A DNA stretch of 64,000 bases, taken from NCBI RefSeq assembly GCF_003610295.1, contig NZ_RAPV01000001.1, forward strand, positions 992,001-1,056,000, in the 5' to 3' direction. The notes under the pieces are model-generated. The model did not search any database. It saw only the letters and a program-made list of their open reading frames with translations, and was not told the DNA's origin. The first letter of the stretch is position 1; each line of letters begins with the position of its first letter. Origin of the DNA: Paraburkholderia sp. BL23I1N1 (GTDB lineage Bacteria > Pseudomonadota > Gammaproteobacteria > Burkholderiales > Burkholderiaceae). This document shows positions 46,365 through 55,528 of the stretch, piece after piece. The position numbers and the translations under genes are program-made.

Positions 46365-48427
46365 GCCGCCTGCTCCTGATGTGCATGACTCGCCGTGGTG
46401 GGTTGCACGCTCGCTGCTCCACGCGTCGCACGCCACGACGCGATCAGCGTTTCGAACGTGCGGCGCACGCGCGCGATCAGTTCGTCGTCGCCGATTTCAC
46501 CGGCGAGCCAGGCATGGCTCGGCTCGTGAAAAATCGTGCGGCCCACGGTAAAGCCCCGGCACGTCGCCGATTGTGCAGCCGCGCGAAAGCCCTCGTCCAA
46601 TTGCTCGACTGCCGCCGACAAACCGAGCAGCACCACACCCCGGCAGTACGGATCGCGCTCGGCGATCAGCGCATCGACGGCTTGCCATTGGGCGGCGTCC
46701 ATCGGTTCGAGCTTCCACCATTCCGGATAGATGCCGATGTTGTACAAGCGCTTCAACGCGCGATAGACGACGTCCGGCGCCTGCGGGAGATTTGCGTGCT
46801 TCGGCGGAATCACTTCGAGCAGCAATTCGTGGCCGCTCGCTTGTGTCGCGTCGTAAAGCGCACGCAATTGTGCTTCCTGTTCGAGGCGTTGTTCGACCGG
46901 TTCGTCGGGATGAAATTGCACGAGGCACTTGGCGATGTGTTCCTGCGGCCACGCGATCAGCGTCGTGCCGATCGAGCGGCCGTGGTCGAACACGAGCGGC
47001 ACGGAGCCCGGCAGCTCGACCGGCCGGCCGATCCACCAGCCGCGGCCGGTGGCGGCGTTCAAGGCGTCCTGACCGTAGCGGTCATCGCTCAATATGCCGA
47101 TGCGGCCTTGCAAGCCTAAGGCGGTTTCCGTCTGCGCGACAGCTTCGACGAACAATCCCTTCAGGTGCGCGATGCGTGCTTCGTCGGCGCCGGTCTGCTG
47201 GGCGAGTTCGAAGAACTGGTTGCGGTGGTCGAACGCGAATCCGAGTACTTCGTCCCATTGTTTGCGGGCAGCGGAGACGCGATGCAGGCGGGCGAGTGTC
47301 GCGTCACGGTCGGGGCGGCGCATGCGCTGCGGATCGGCTTTCGCTTCGCGCAGGAAGTAGTCGAGTTCGGCGGGCGTCGGCATCGCGGGCGCGCAGCCGT
47401 GACGCGAGACGACCAGCGCGCCGCTCGCATTGGCCGCGCGCGCGCACGCTTCGAGCGATTGATCGTGCAACCATCCGGAGAGAAAGCCCGAGGCGAAGGC
47501 GTCGCCCGCGCCGAGCACGTTCAACACTTCCACTTCGACTCCGCCGTGAACCGGCACATAGTCGAGCGTGGCGGGCACTTTGCCGTCGATGATCTGGCAG
47601 CCCATCGGTCCGCGCTTCAGGACCAGCGTGGCCGGCGTTACGGCACGCACCATCGCGAGTGCGTCAACGAGTTCGGGTTTGCCGCCGGCGATGCGGAACT
47701 CCTCTTCGGTGCCGATCACGAGATCGAACAAAGGCAGAATGCGCTGCAGATGCGCGGTCACGCCTTCGCTCGCGACGAAGCGGGTTTCGCCATCCGCCTT
47801 GCCCGTGAGACCCCACAACACAGGGCGATAATCGATATCGAGCACGGTGCGCACGTTATTGCGCCGCGCGTAATCCAGTGCGCGGCGGCTCGTGCGATTC
47901 ACCTGCTCGGTCGAAAAGTGCGTGCCGGTAATCAGCAGTGCTTTCGAGGACGCGATGTACGCCTCGTCGAAATCCGCTTCATCCACCGCCATATCCGCGC
48001 AGTTCTCACGATAGAAGATCAGTGGAAACGTATCGCGATCTTTCAGGCCGAGCAGAACGAGCGCGGTCAGCTGCCCCTGATCGACGCGGACATGACTGAC
48101 GTCGCAGCCTTCCTTCGTCAAGGTCTCGGTGAGAAAACGGCCCATGTGATCGTTGCCGACGCGCGCCAGCATCGCCGAGGCAAGCCCGAGCCGCGCACAA
48201 CCGAACGCGATATTCGCCGACGACCCGCCGAGATACTTCGCGAAGCTCGACACGTCTTCGAGCCGAGCGCCGACTTGCTGCGCGTACAGATCGACGGCAA
48301 GACGGCCAAGACAGACGATGTCGCGGCTGCGGCCCGGCGCGAAACGGCTGGCGCTTGCCGCTGAAGCCGACGCGGGACTGTTGCCGTTCGCGTTCTCAGT
48401 TCCGCTTGATGTGCTGGAATGATCCAT
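46361..48427 (-). CDS. iolC: Bifunctional 5-dehydro-2-deoxygluconokinase / DUF2090 (IolC fusion)
   Basis: 688 aa. Residues about 35-345 are a PfkB kinase (DIVCLGRLAVDLYAQQVGAR; GAGDAFASGFLSGWL with the catalytic Asp) that phosphorylates the deoxyketo acid. The C-terminal about 330 residues are a DUF2090 domain (FAFDHRNQFFELAQQTGAD, LEVIPPKHANLPQAPDVVYR), an aldolase-like TIM barrel that may do the following IolJ-type cleavage. No separate iolJ is present, which supports that idea. AGGAA lies 6 nt before the ATG. Confidence 0.93.
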   Translation of the reverse strand: MDHSSTSSGTENANGNSPASASAASASRFAPGRSRDIVCLGRLAVDLYAQQVGARLEDVSSFAKYLGGSSANIAFGCARLGLASAMLARVGNDHMGRFLTETLTKEGCDVSHVRVDQGQLTALVLLGLKDRDTFPLIFYRENCADMAVDEADFDEAYIASSKALLITGTHFSTEQVNRTSRRALDYARRNNVRTVLDIDYRPVLWGLTGKADGETRFVASEGVTAHLQRILPLFDLVIGTEEEFRIAGGKPELVDALAMVRAVTPATLVLKRGPMGCQIIDGKVPATLDYVPVHGGVEVEVLNVLGAGDAFASGFLSGWLHDQSLEACARAANASGALVVSRHGCAPAMPTPAELDYFLREAKADPQRMRRPDRDATLARLHRVSAARKQWDEVLGFAFDHRNQFFELAQQTGADEARIAHLKGLFVEAVAQTETALGLQGRIGILSDDRYGQDALNAATGRGWWIGRPVELPGSVPLVFDHGRSIGTTLIAWPQEHIAKCLVQFHPDEPVEQRLEQEAQLRALYDATQASGHELLLEVIPPKHANLPQAPDVVYRALKRLYNIGIYPEWWKLEPMDAAQWQAVDALIAERDPYCRGVVLLGLSAAVEQLDEGFRAAAQSATCRGFTVGRTIFHEPSHAWLAGEIGDDELIARVRRTFETLIASWRATRGAASVQPTTASHAHQEQAA

Positions 48428-48494
48428 GAATATTCCTGAATGACTGAGCGCGGGCGTGAGGCGCAGCGAAGCGCCGCCGACCCGCGCGAATGAA

Positions 48495-49319
48495 TCAGAT
48501 CGTCGCGCCTTCGAGTTCGCCGATCATCTTCTGCATTTCGGCGCCGCCGGCCATCATGTCGAGCACTTCATCCTTGCTGATGGTGTCCTTCGTGAACGTG
48601 CCGAGCGATTTGCCGCGATTGAGCAGCGTGAACGAATCGCCGATTGGATACGCGTGATGCACGTTGTGCGTGATGAAGATCACCGAGATGCCTTTCGCGC
48701 GGGCCGTGTGGATCAGCTTCAGGACGTTGAAGCTCTGCTTGACGCCGAGGGCGGCGGTCGGTTCGTCGAGAATCAGCACGCGCGCGCCGAAGTGAATCGC
48801 CCGCGCGATCGCCAGACATTGCTTCTCGCCGCCGGACATGGTGCCGATCGGCTGATGCGGGTCGCGCACGTTGATGCCCATTTCGGCGAGCTTTTCGCGT
48901 GCGGTGGTCGCGCTGGTTTCGAGATCCATCACGGTCAGGAAACCGAACAGTTTCTTTTGCGGCTCGCGGCCCATAAAGAAATTACGCGCCACGGAGAGCA
49001 GCGGCACGAGCGCGAGATCCTGATAGACGGTAGCGATACCGAGATCGAGCGCGTCTTTCGGCGAGTCGAACAGCACGGGTTTGCCGTCGACCAGATACTG
49101 GCCGGAAGAGGGTTGATGCACTCCGGCCAACGTTTTGATCAGCGTCGATTTGCCCGCGCCGTTATCGCCGAGCAGGCAATGCACTTCACCGCGCTTCAGA
49201 TGCAAGGTCACGCCGCTCAGTGCGATGACCTGGCCGAAGTACTTGCTGACGTTTTCGAGCGACAGGATCAGATCGTCCTGCGCCTCAGCCGCGGTGTTGA
49301 CGGTATTCGTATCGGACAT
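48495..49319 (-). CDS. Sugar (inositol) ABC transporter ATPase, single-domain
   Basis: 274 aa with one nucleotide-binding domain: Walker [19 protein letters not shown], signature [16 protein letters not shown], Walker [13 protein letters not shown]. Most carbohydrate-uptake-2 ATPases are double-domain (about 500 aa); this short form must act as a homodimer. GAGGAG precedes the ATG at 49319. It lies 13 bp after the permease and 67 bp before iolC. Confidence 0.92.
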   Translation of the reverse strand: MSDTNTVNTAAEAQDDLILSLENVSKYFGQVIALSGVTLHLKRGEVHCLLGDNGAGKSTLIKTLAGVHQPSSGQYLVDGKPVLFDSPKDALDLGIATVYQDLALVPLLSVARNFFMGREPQKKLFGFLTVMDLETSATTAREKLAEMGINVRDPHQPIGTMSGGEKQCLAIARAIHFGARVLILDEPTAALGVKQSFNVLKLIHTARAKGISVIFITHNVHHAYPIGDSFTLLNRGKSLGTFTKDTISKDEVLDMMAGGAEMQKMIGELEGATI

Positions 49320-49332
49320 GGTCGTCTCCTCG

Positions 49333-50514
49333 TTACGACTGCGCGACGCGACGGCGCACATAGTGATTGAACAGCACGGCGATCAGCAGCATTACGCCGA
49401 GGAACACGCGGAACCAGTCGGAGTCGACGTTCGTGTAAGTGATGCCGATCTGCACGACGCCGAAGATCAGTGCGCCGAAGCAGGCGCCGATCACCGAGCC
49501 GTAGCCGCCGGTCAGCAGCGTGCCGCCGATCACCGCCGCGATGATGGCTTCGAATTCCGCTTGAAGGCCGCGGTCGGCCGCGGCCGAACCGATGTCGCAC
49601 ACCTGTAGCACGGCGAACAGGCACGCGCAGAACGCGGTCAGCACGAACAGCGAAATCTTCACGCGACGCACCGGCACACCGACGTTCTTCGCCGCATTGG
49701 CGTCGCCGCCGACCGCGAAAATCCAGTTGCCGAAGCGGGTCTTGGCGAGGGTGAACGCGCAGACCGCGGCAAGCGCGAACCACCAGAGGAGAACTTTCGG
49801 AATGCCCGGCACGAGCGGATTGCCGTTGTCGAGCAACTTGACGACACCAATGTGGCCGAGCCAGACGAACAGGCCCTTGAACGCGACACCCTGGAACAGC
49901 GTATGGGCGAGCCAGTCGTGAGCGGCGACGTCGCCCACGCCGGAGATGATCGTGCGGTCGGCGAACATGACCGACAGGGCCAGCGTGAGCCCGCGCAGGA
50001 TGAACAGAAATGCCAGCGTCACGATGAATGACGGCAGGCGCGTGCGCATCACCAGATAGCCGTTGAGTGCGCCGAGCAGCATCGATCCGGCAAACGCAAA
50101 CACGATCGACAAGGCAATCGGCCAATGAAAGTACATTGTGGGCAGCGCGACCATCATCCCCGAAAAACCGATCATCGAACCGATCGACAGATCGAATTCG
50201 CCGGCAATCATCAGCAGGCATGCGCCGACTGCGATCAGGCCAAGATAGGCAGCCACTTGCGACCAGTTCATCACCCCGTCGAGGTTGAACATGCCGGAGT
50301 TGCCGGCCGCAATGCCGAACACGAGGAACACCATCACCGTGCCGGCGAGGGCGGCGAATTCCGGACGGTTCAGCAGATGCCGGAACCACGATTCCTGGCG
50401 CACGCGCTCATCGGCCGCTGCGGGCGCACCGCTGGACGTCGACGCTGATGCCGCCGGAGTGTCGGAAGCGGGCTGCTTGCGGGGATGGGGATGAAAGGGG
50501 TTGGCTACGCCCAT
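49333..50514 (-). CDS. Sugar (inositol) ABC transporter permease
   Basis: 393 aa. Starts at 50514 after AAGGAGAG. A 55-residue Pro/Ala/Ser-rich N-terminus precedes about 9-10 helices of the BPD_transp_2 family ([39 protein letters not shown]; coupling loop [20 protein letters not shown]). Inner-membrane channel of a CUT2-type importer, inositol by context. Confidence 0.92.
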   Translation of the reverse strand: MGVANPFHPHPRKQPASDTPAASASTSSGAPAAADERVRQESWFRHLLNRPEFAALAGTVMVFLVFGIAAGNSGMFNLDGVMNWSQVAAYLGLIAVGACLLMIAGEFDLSIGSMIGFSGMMVALPTMYFHWPIALSIVFAFAGSMLLGALNGYLVMRTRLPSFIVTLAFLFILRGLTLALSVMFADRTIISGVGDVAAHDWLAHTLFQGVAFKGLFVWLGHIGVVKLLDNGNPLVPGIPKVLLWWFALAAVCAFTLAKTRFGNWIFAVGGDANAAKNVGVPVRRVKISLFVLTAFCACLFAVLQVCDIGSAAADRGLQAEFEAIIAAVIGGTLLTGGYGSVIGACFGALIFGVVQIGITYTNVDSDWFRVFLGVMLLIAVLFNHYVRRRVAQS

Positions 50515-50738
50515 TGAAGCTCTCCTTGATGCGCCTTGAGGTGGCGGTTGGTGGCGGTTGCTATCGCGGCCCGGAACTGGACCGCGAGCGGACCGCAATC
50601 GGCCCCTATAGCGCGTAATGCACGTAAAACGTGACGAACGCAGGCGTGGGGCGGCCGAGCCGGTGGCGGCCGGCCGCTTCCACTTTCTTCATACCTGCCG
50701 GAACGGATTTCCCGTATCCGCACTTCCAGCGAAATGCG
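50515..50738 (-). promoter_or_regulatory. Spacer with GC hairpin between binding-protein and permease genes
   Basis: 224 bp inside the operon. A perfect 7-bp GCGGCCG/CGGCCGC stem (50651-50657, 50671-50677) lies in it. Such hairpins after binding-protein genes commonly protect the upstream mRNA or stop part of the transcripts, giving more binding protein than membrane subunits; here this is inference. Confidence 0.45.
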
Positions 50739-51785
50739 TTAGCGATACTGCCCGGCGTATTTGACCACCTTGTCGATATTGGCCTTGGTGATGAAGCCCG
50801 GGCCGGAACCGATATTGCGCGGCCCATAGGCGGGTGCCAGGCCATAGGTGGCGAGGCGTTGCTGGAACTTCGGATTGGCCTCCAGGATCTGGCGGATCTT
50901 CGCCGGATCCGTGGTGTGTTCCTTCTTCACGATGGCCAGCACGGCGACCGGGATATAGCCTTGCAGGTAGGGCTGCTGATCGATCGCGAACTGGATCGTG
51001 CCGTCCTGGATGCCCTTCGCAATGTCACTGTCGAAGTCGAAGGTCGCGAACCAGACCTTGCCGGCGAGGCCCATCTGCTGCAGCGCCTTGATCGTCGGCG
51101 CTGCCGACAACGGACCGAGGGTGAGCACCGCCTGGGTGTTCGGGTGATTGCGCAGATACGCGCTCACTTTCGATTGCACGCCGGTCGGGTCCTGGCCTGC
51201 GTCGAGCGTGGAGGACTTGAAGTCGACGCCGATCGCCTCGGCAAAGCCGCGGCAGCGTTCGAACGAAGCCGGGTTGGTCGCGTAATGGTTGACGCACAGG
51301 AACGATTTGATGCCCGCTGCCTTCGCCTTTTCGCCCGCTGCCTTGCCCGCGGTGTATTCAGGCTGGCCGACGTGCATGAGTGCGCCAAGCTGCGCGCTTT
51401 GCGCCTCAGTGCCGGAATTGATCGTGACGAGCGGGATGTGTTTCTCGGTGACCTTGGCGATCGCGCTCTTGAGCACGTCGAAGTCGGCGATCGAGACGAT
51501 CACGCCGTCGTAGTTGCGCGCCGCCGCCTGTTCGACGAGGCGTGCCATATCGGCGATGTCGCCATTCGGCGGATTGCGATAGTCGGTCTCGACGTTGAAA
51601 TCTTCGTCGGCCTGTTTGATGGCGTTCTTGATGGTGTTCCACCACGAATCGGAATCCGGCGCGTGGCTGATCAGCACGAAGTGCGCGTCAGCCGCGCGGG
51701 CGGTCGACGCCGCACCGAATCCCGTCGCCAACGTCAATGCCGTCACCAGAATCCTGAGCGTAGCCTTGCCCTTGCAAAGTCTCAT
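50739..51785 (-). CDS. Sugar (inositol) ABC transporter substrate-binding protein
   Basis: 348 aa. Signal peptide to about residue 32 (ends STARAA), then a periplasmic-binding-protein type I (Peripla_BP_4) domain: HFVLISHAPDSDSWWNTIKN, GVIVSIADFDVLKSAI, TLGPLSAAPTIKALQQMG. GGTGGAG precedes the ATG at 51785. It is first in the operon transcribed leftward from the shared control region. Inositol specificity is inferred from the downstream iolCDEB genes. Confidence 0.92.
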   Translation of the reverse strand: MRLCKGKATLRILVTALTLATGFGAASTARAADAHFVLISHAPDSDSWWNTIKNAIKQADEDFNVETDYRNPPNGDIADMARLVEQAAARNYDGVIVSIADFDVLKSAIAKVTEKHIPLVTINSGTEAQSAQLGALMHVGQPEYTAGKAAGEKAKAAGIKSFLCVNHYATNPASFERCRGFAEAIGVDFKSSTLDAGQDPTGVQSKVSAYLRNHPNTQAVLTLGPLSAAPTIKALQQMGLAGKVWFATFDFDSDIAKGIQDGTIQFAIDQQPYLQGYIPVAVLAIVKKEHTTDPAKIRQILEANPKFQQRLATYGLAPAYGPRNIGSGPGFITKANIDKVVKYAGQYR

Positions 51786-51922
51786 TGTCTCCACCTTTCT
51801 CGGTCTGTCGTTATTGAAGGGAGCGTCTGGCGGGCGGCCTTCCGATTGCGTGCGTTGCGGCATACGTCAGCCGATGCACCATCGCTCACGAACAAGATTA
51901 GGCCATCTTCTCTAGCGTTGCA

Positions 51923-51964
51923 ATGAAAATTTCATGGCAAATAAAAATGGAAAATACATTCCAT
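51923..51964. promoter_or_regulatory. Candidate RpiR/IolR operators in the divergent iol control region
   Basis: Two inverted repeats lie in the AT-rich gap between the binding-protein gene and the regulator: ATGAAA-A-TTTCAT (51923-51935) and ATGGAA-N6-TTCCAT (51947-51964). The second contains GGAA-N6-TTCC, the motif reported for the RpiR-like repressor IolR of Sinorhizobium meliloti. Starts are 24 bp apart, placing both on about the same face. One regulator could control both directions. Confidence 0.65.
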
Positions 51965-52062
51965 TTGCTGGGGCGCCTGCCTATAATCGGCAACGTCAGG
52001 ACACTGTGCGGCACGCGCTGAAAACGCTTTGCGCACTGCAATAAAGCAACGAAGAGAGAGCC

Positions 52063-52944
52063 ATGGCGGAAGAGAGCACAGAAGACTTGCCGAGCGTCGA
52101 AGAATTGATGCAACGCATCGCGGAAAACTACGAAGCGTTGCCGCGTCAGTTGAAAAACGTCGCGACGTATATCGAGCAGCATCGATCGAGCGTGATGGTG
52201 GATCGCACCAGCGACATCGCCACAAGCTGCGGCGTGCATCCGTCCGCGGTGGTGCGCTTTGCGCAGCGCTTCGGTTTTTCCGGCTTCTCCGATCTGCAGG
52301 CCGTGTTCCGCCAGGCTTATACGGGCCAGGGCACTTCGTCGCCGAGTTATCAGCAGCGGATTCGCAAGCTGATCGACGAGAAACCGGGTGCGTTATCCGG
52401 CGGCGCGGTGGCACGTGAATTCATCGCGGCCTCACGAGGTGGGCTGGAAGAACTCGAAGCCGGGCTCGACGACGCGCAATTCGACGCCGCCGTGAAGATG
52501 CTGCAGCAGGCCGACAACATCTACGTGATCGGCGTGCGGCGTTCGTTTCCGGTGGCGAGCTACATCGTCTACGCTTTGCAGCACACGCCGAAGCGCGTGC
52601 ATCTGGTGTCCGGTTTCGGCGGCATGTACCGCGAACAGATTCGCAGCGTGAAGAAGGGCGACGTTGTGATCGCGATCAGCTTTGCGCCGTATGGCAAGGA
52701 AACGCAGTATTGCCTTCGTGTCGCGCATCATCACCAGGCGAAGACACTGGTTATTACGGATAGCCAACTATCTCCGCTGGCGCGTTATGCCACCACCCAA
52801 CTGTATGTGAAAGAGGGCAGCGCGTTTGCGTTCCGCTCGCTGACCAGCACGATCTGTTTGTGCCAGGCGTTGTTCATCGCGCTTGCGTACAAGCTCGAAC
52901 TGAACGTTGAAGAATCCAAAGACACTGGAGGATACGATGACTGA
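52063..52944 (+). CDS. iolR: RpiR/MurR family regulator of inositol genes
   Basis: 293 aa. N-terminal helix-turn-helix (HTH_6; DIATSCGVHPSAVVRFAQRF, GFSGFSDLQAVFRQAY) and a C-terminal SIS sugar-phosphate-binding domain (about 135-265; NIYVIGVRRSFPVASYIVYA, KKGDVVIAISFAPYGKET). By analogy with IolR it represses until an inositol intermediate binds SIS. Its 3' end overlaps iolG by 8 bp. The name rests on context. Confidence 0.85.
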   Translation: MAEESTEDLPSVEELMQRIAENYEALPRQLKNVATYIEQHRSSVMVDRTSDIATSCGVHPSAVVRFAQRFGFSGFSDLQAVFRQAYTGQGTSSPSYQQRIRKLIDEKPGALSGGAVAREFIAASRGGLEELEAGLDDAQFDAAVKMLQQADNIYVIGVRRSFPVASYIVYALQHTPKRVHLVSGFGGMYREQIRSVKKGDVVIAISFAPYGKETQYCLRVAHHHQAKTLVITDSQLSPLARYATTQLYVKEGSAFAFRSLTSTICLCQALFIALAYKLELNVEESKDTGGYDD

Positions 52945-53953
52945 TGCAGTAAAGACGATTGACGTAGCCGTATTCGGCGCGGGACGCATCGGCAAGATTC
53001 ATGCGGCGAATCTGGCGCGGCAACCGGGCGTGCGGCTCAAGTATGTGGTCGACGTGAATCGCGAGGCGGCCGCGGCGCTGGCGGTCGAGCATGGCGCGCA
53101 GGTTGCGGATATCGATGGCGCGATGGGCGATGCGTCGATCGGCGCGACGGTGATCTGTTCGAGCACGGACACGCACGCGGATCTGATCGTGAAATCGGCC
53201 GCGCAGCAGAAACATGTGTTCTGTGAAAAACCGGTCGATCTGACTTTGGAGCGGGCGCGTGCCTGTGCCGAGGCGGTGGAATGTGCGGGCGTGGTTTGCA
53301 TGATCGGATTTCAGCGTCGCTTTGATCCGACCTTTTCCGCGTTGAAAGCACGCATCGACGCGGGTGAAATCGGCACGCCTGAAATGCTCGTGGTGACGAG
53401 CCGCGATCCGGGCGCACCGCCGGTCGAGTACATCAAGCACTCGGGCGGCATTTTCAAGGACATGCTGATTCACGACTTCGACATTTTCCGCTGGATTCTC
53501 GACGACGAGGCCGACACGCTGCACGCCACTGGCAGTTGTCTTTCCGATCCGGTGATTGCCGAAGCGGGCGATATCGATTCGACCGCGGTGACGATTCGCA
53601 CGAAGCGCGGCCGTCTGTGCCAGATCAACACCGCGCGGCGTGCGGCCTATGGGTACGACCAGCGCTTCGAGGTACTTGGCAGCACCGGCATGCTGCAGGC
53701 GGGCAACGTCCGGCCCACCGAAGTCACTGCATATTCGAAAACCGAAGTATCGAGCGACGTGCCCGAGGCGTTTTTCCTCGAGCGTTATCGCGCGGCGTAC
53801 GCATTGGAAATCGCGCATTTCTTCGACGCGGTGACGCGCGGCAAGCCGGTGCGAACCACCGTCGCCGACGGCCTGAAAGCGCTCGAACTCGCCGATGCCG
53901 CGACGCGCTCGTGGCGCGAGGGCCGCGCGGTGAAATTGGGTGAGGCATTGTGA
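52937..53953 (+). CDS. iolG: myo-Inositol 2-dehydrogenase
   Basis: 338 aa Gfo/Idh/MocA protein. N-terminal NAD-binding GAGRIGKIHAANLARQPGV, EKP motif in HVFCEKPVDLTLERA (catalytic Lys), and a C-terminal half with GGIFKDMLIHDFDIFRWIL carrying the D-x3-H pair. Makes scyllo-inosose, the substrate of IolE. The ATG at 52937 has GGAGG 6 nt upstream. Confidence 0.93.
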   Translation: MTDAVKTIDVAVFGAGRIGKIHAANLARQPGVRLKYVVDVNREAAAALAVEHGAQVADIDGAMGDASIGATVICSSTDTHADLIVKSAAQQKHVFCEKPVDLTLERARACAEAVECAGVVCMIGFQRRFDPTFSALKARIDAGEIGTPEMLVVTSRDPGAPPVEYIKHSGGIFKDMLIHDFDIFRWILDDEADTLHATGSCLSDPVIAEAGDIDSTAVTIRTKRGRLCQINTARRAAYGYDQRFEVLGSTGMLQAGNVRPTEVTAYSKTEVSSDVPEAFFLERYRAAYALEIAHFFDAVTRGKPVRTTVADGLKALELADAATRSWREGRAVKLGEAL

Positions 53954-54993
53954 TGAAGGCGACGGCTGGGCGGCTTCGTTTGGGCGTGGTGGGCTTGGGG
54001 CGTTTGGGCAAGCGTCACGCGGAGAATCTGGCGTATCGCGTGCCGGGGGCGGCGCTCGTGGCCGCTTGCAGTCCGGTGGACGAGGAGCGGGCGTGGGCGC
54101 GCGAGGCGCTGCCCGAACCGCGTCTTTACGACGATTACGCGGATCTGCTCGCCGATCGCGATGTGGATGCGGTGTGGCTCGTCACGCCGTCGTCGTTGCA
54201 CGCGCAGCAGATTATTGACGCGTTGCGTGCGGGCAAACATGTGTTCTGCGAGAAGCCGTTGTCGTTGGATCTTGCCGAGTGCGAGCGGGTATTGGCCGAG
54301 GCCGCACGTTATCCGCATTTGCAGGCGACTATCGGTTTTATGCGGCGTTTTGATCCGAGCTATAAGGATGCGTTCGACAAGATTCAGTCTGGTGTGATCG
54401 GCCGGCCTTTTCTTGTGCGCTCGCAGACTACTGACCAAAACGATGCCGATGGTTTTTTCGTGCGTTTCGCGGCAACCTCGGGTGGCATTTTTCTGGACTG
54501 CACCGTGCACGATATCGATGTCGCGCGATGGTTGCTTGGGAAGCCACGAGCCAAACGCGTGTTTGCGGCGGGCGCGGTTGCATTGCACGAGGGGCTGTGT
54601 GAATTCGGCGACGTCGATAATGGCGTGGCAATCTGCGAGTTCGAGGACGGGAAGCTTGCTATGTTTTATGCGTCGAGGACGCAGGCGCATGGGAATGATA
54701 CGAATAGCGAAGTGATTGGGACTTCTGGGGCGTTGGCCATAGGCCATAATCCGCGGGCGAATCGCGTTGAGATTTATGATGCCACAGGCGTTCGGAATGA
54801 ATGTACGCCGACGTTCTTTGATCGGTTTGAGGACGCGTTTTTGTATGAGGCGAGGGCCTTCGTCGCGGCGGTGCAGGGCGGTGCGGCATCGAATGCGCAA
54901 GCAGGCGCCACGATGGCCGATGCGCTTGAAGCGACTCGTATTGGGATGGCGTTGCGGCAGTCGCTGCAGAGTGGGGAGGCTGTTGTTTTGTAG
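53953..54993 (+). CDS. Second Gfo/Idh/MocA dehydrogenase (inositol-isomer type)
   Basis: 346 aa, sharing one base with the iolG stop (TGATG). Same fold: RLGVVGLGRLGKRHAENLAY, HVFCEKPLSLDLAECERVL, GGIFLDCTVHDIDVARWLLG. It probably oxidises another inositol stereoisomer (scyllo- or chiro-) so that it can enter the same pathway; the exact substrate is unknown. The last 300 codons drift to G/T-rich codons toward repeat locus 2. Confidence 0.88.
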   Translation: MKATAGRLRLGVVGLGRLGKRHAENLAYRVPGAALVAACSPVDEERAWAREALPEPRLYDDYADLLADRDVDAVWLVTPSSLHAQQIIDALRAGKHVFCEKPLSLDLAECERVLAEAARYPHLQATIGFMRRFDPSYKDAFDKIQSGVIGRPFLVRSQTTDQNDADGFFVRFAATSGGIFLDCTVHDIDVARWLLGKPRAKRVFAAGAVALHEGLCEFGDVDNGVAICEFEDGKLAMFYASRTQAHGNDTNSEVIGTSGALAIGHNPRANRVEIYDATGVRNECTPTFFDRFEDAFLYEARAFVAAVQGGAASNAQAGATMADALEATRIGMALRQSLQSGEAVVL

Positions 54994-55008
54994 TTAAGAG
55001 AGGTCTTA

Positions 55009-55228
55009 GGTTTTTTTGCCTTCGCGGCGCTTGTCTGTGTTTTTATGGTGTTGGCCTTTCCTTGATTTCTTATTGGTTTATTAGCGTTGCCCCTGTGCGG
55101 GGCAATGCTCTCAACTGATATGACTTTCCGTGTCAATCGGGATCGGTTTTCGTTTTCCATCCATAGGTGCGTGAATTTCCTGAGGGCGACGTAGCAGTAA
55201 GTCTCGACGGTGGATCACACTTCTATGA
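55009..55228 (+). repeat. Palindromic repeat locus 2, left arm
   Basis: 220 bp from GGTTTTTTTGCC to CTTCTATGA. The outer 90 bp match the other loci (GTTGGCCTTTCCTTGAT, GCCCCTGTGCGGGGC); the inner 120 bp are specific to this locus. Nearly perfect inverted match to 56758-56975. Confidence 0.9.
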
Positions 55229-55528
55229 GCGAAATTCTGTCAAGATTACTTCGCCGAAATTTTCATAACATGTCTCCGTGTTTGGACTGAAGTCGCCGTT
55301 GCGCTCGTGAGAATAACCAGCATCTCACCACCTTCTATCCGCTGGCGTGTCACCAGCCTCATCCTGCATGCGCGTTACGCCGGAGTCATTTCCGGGAACA
55401 TGCCCCATCTGAAAATATTCGGTTGCTTCTGCAACCCAGCGTGATCACGGGCATGTTCACTCCAACCGTGTTTGCTACGTCTCTGCCTGGCCAAGCCTGT
55501 ACGTCCATGCTGCGAACCTGAAGGCGAC
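55229..55528 (-). ncRNA. Candidate bridge RNA region of the IS110-type element
   Basis: 300 nt of non-coding DNA after the transposase, where IS1111-group elements encode their bridge RNA. Structure is visible: a perfect 10-bp stem GAACATGCCC/GGGCATGTTC (55396-55405, 55449-55458) encloses a 6-bp hairpin GGTTGC-TTCT-GCAACC (55421-55436). CTTCTAT at 55332-55338 repeats the target arm sequence next to the insertion, as a target-binding loop would. Ends of the RNA are unknown. Confidence 0.5.
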
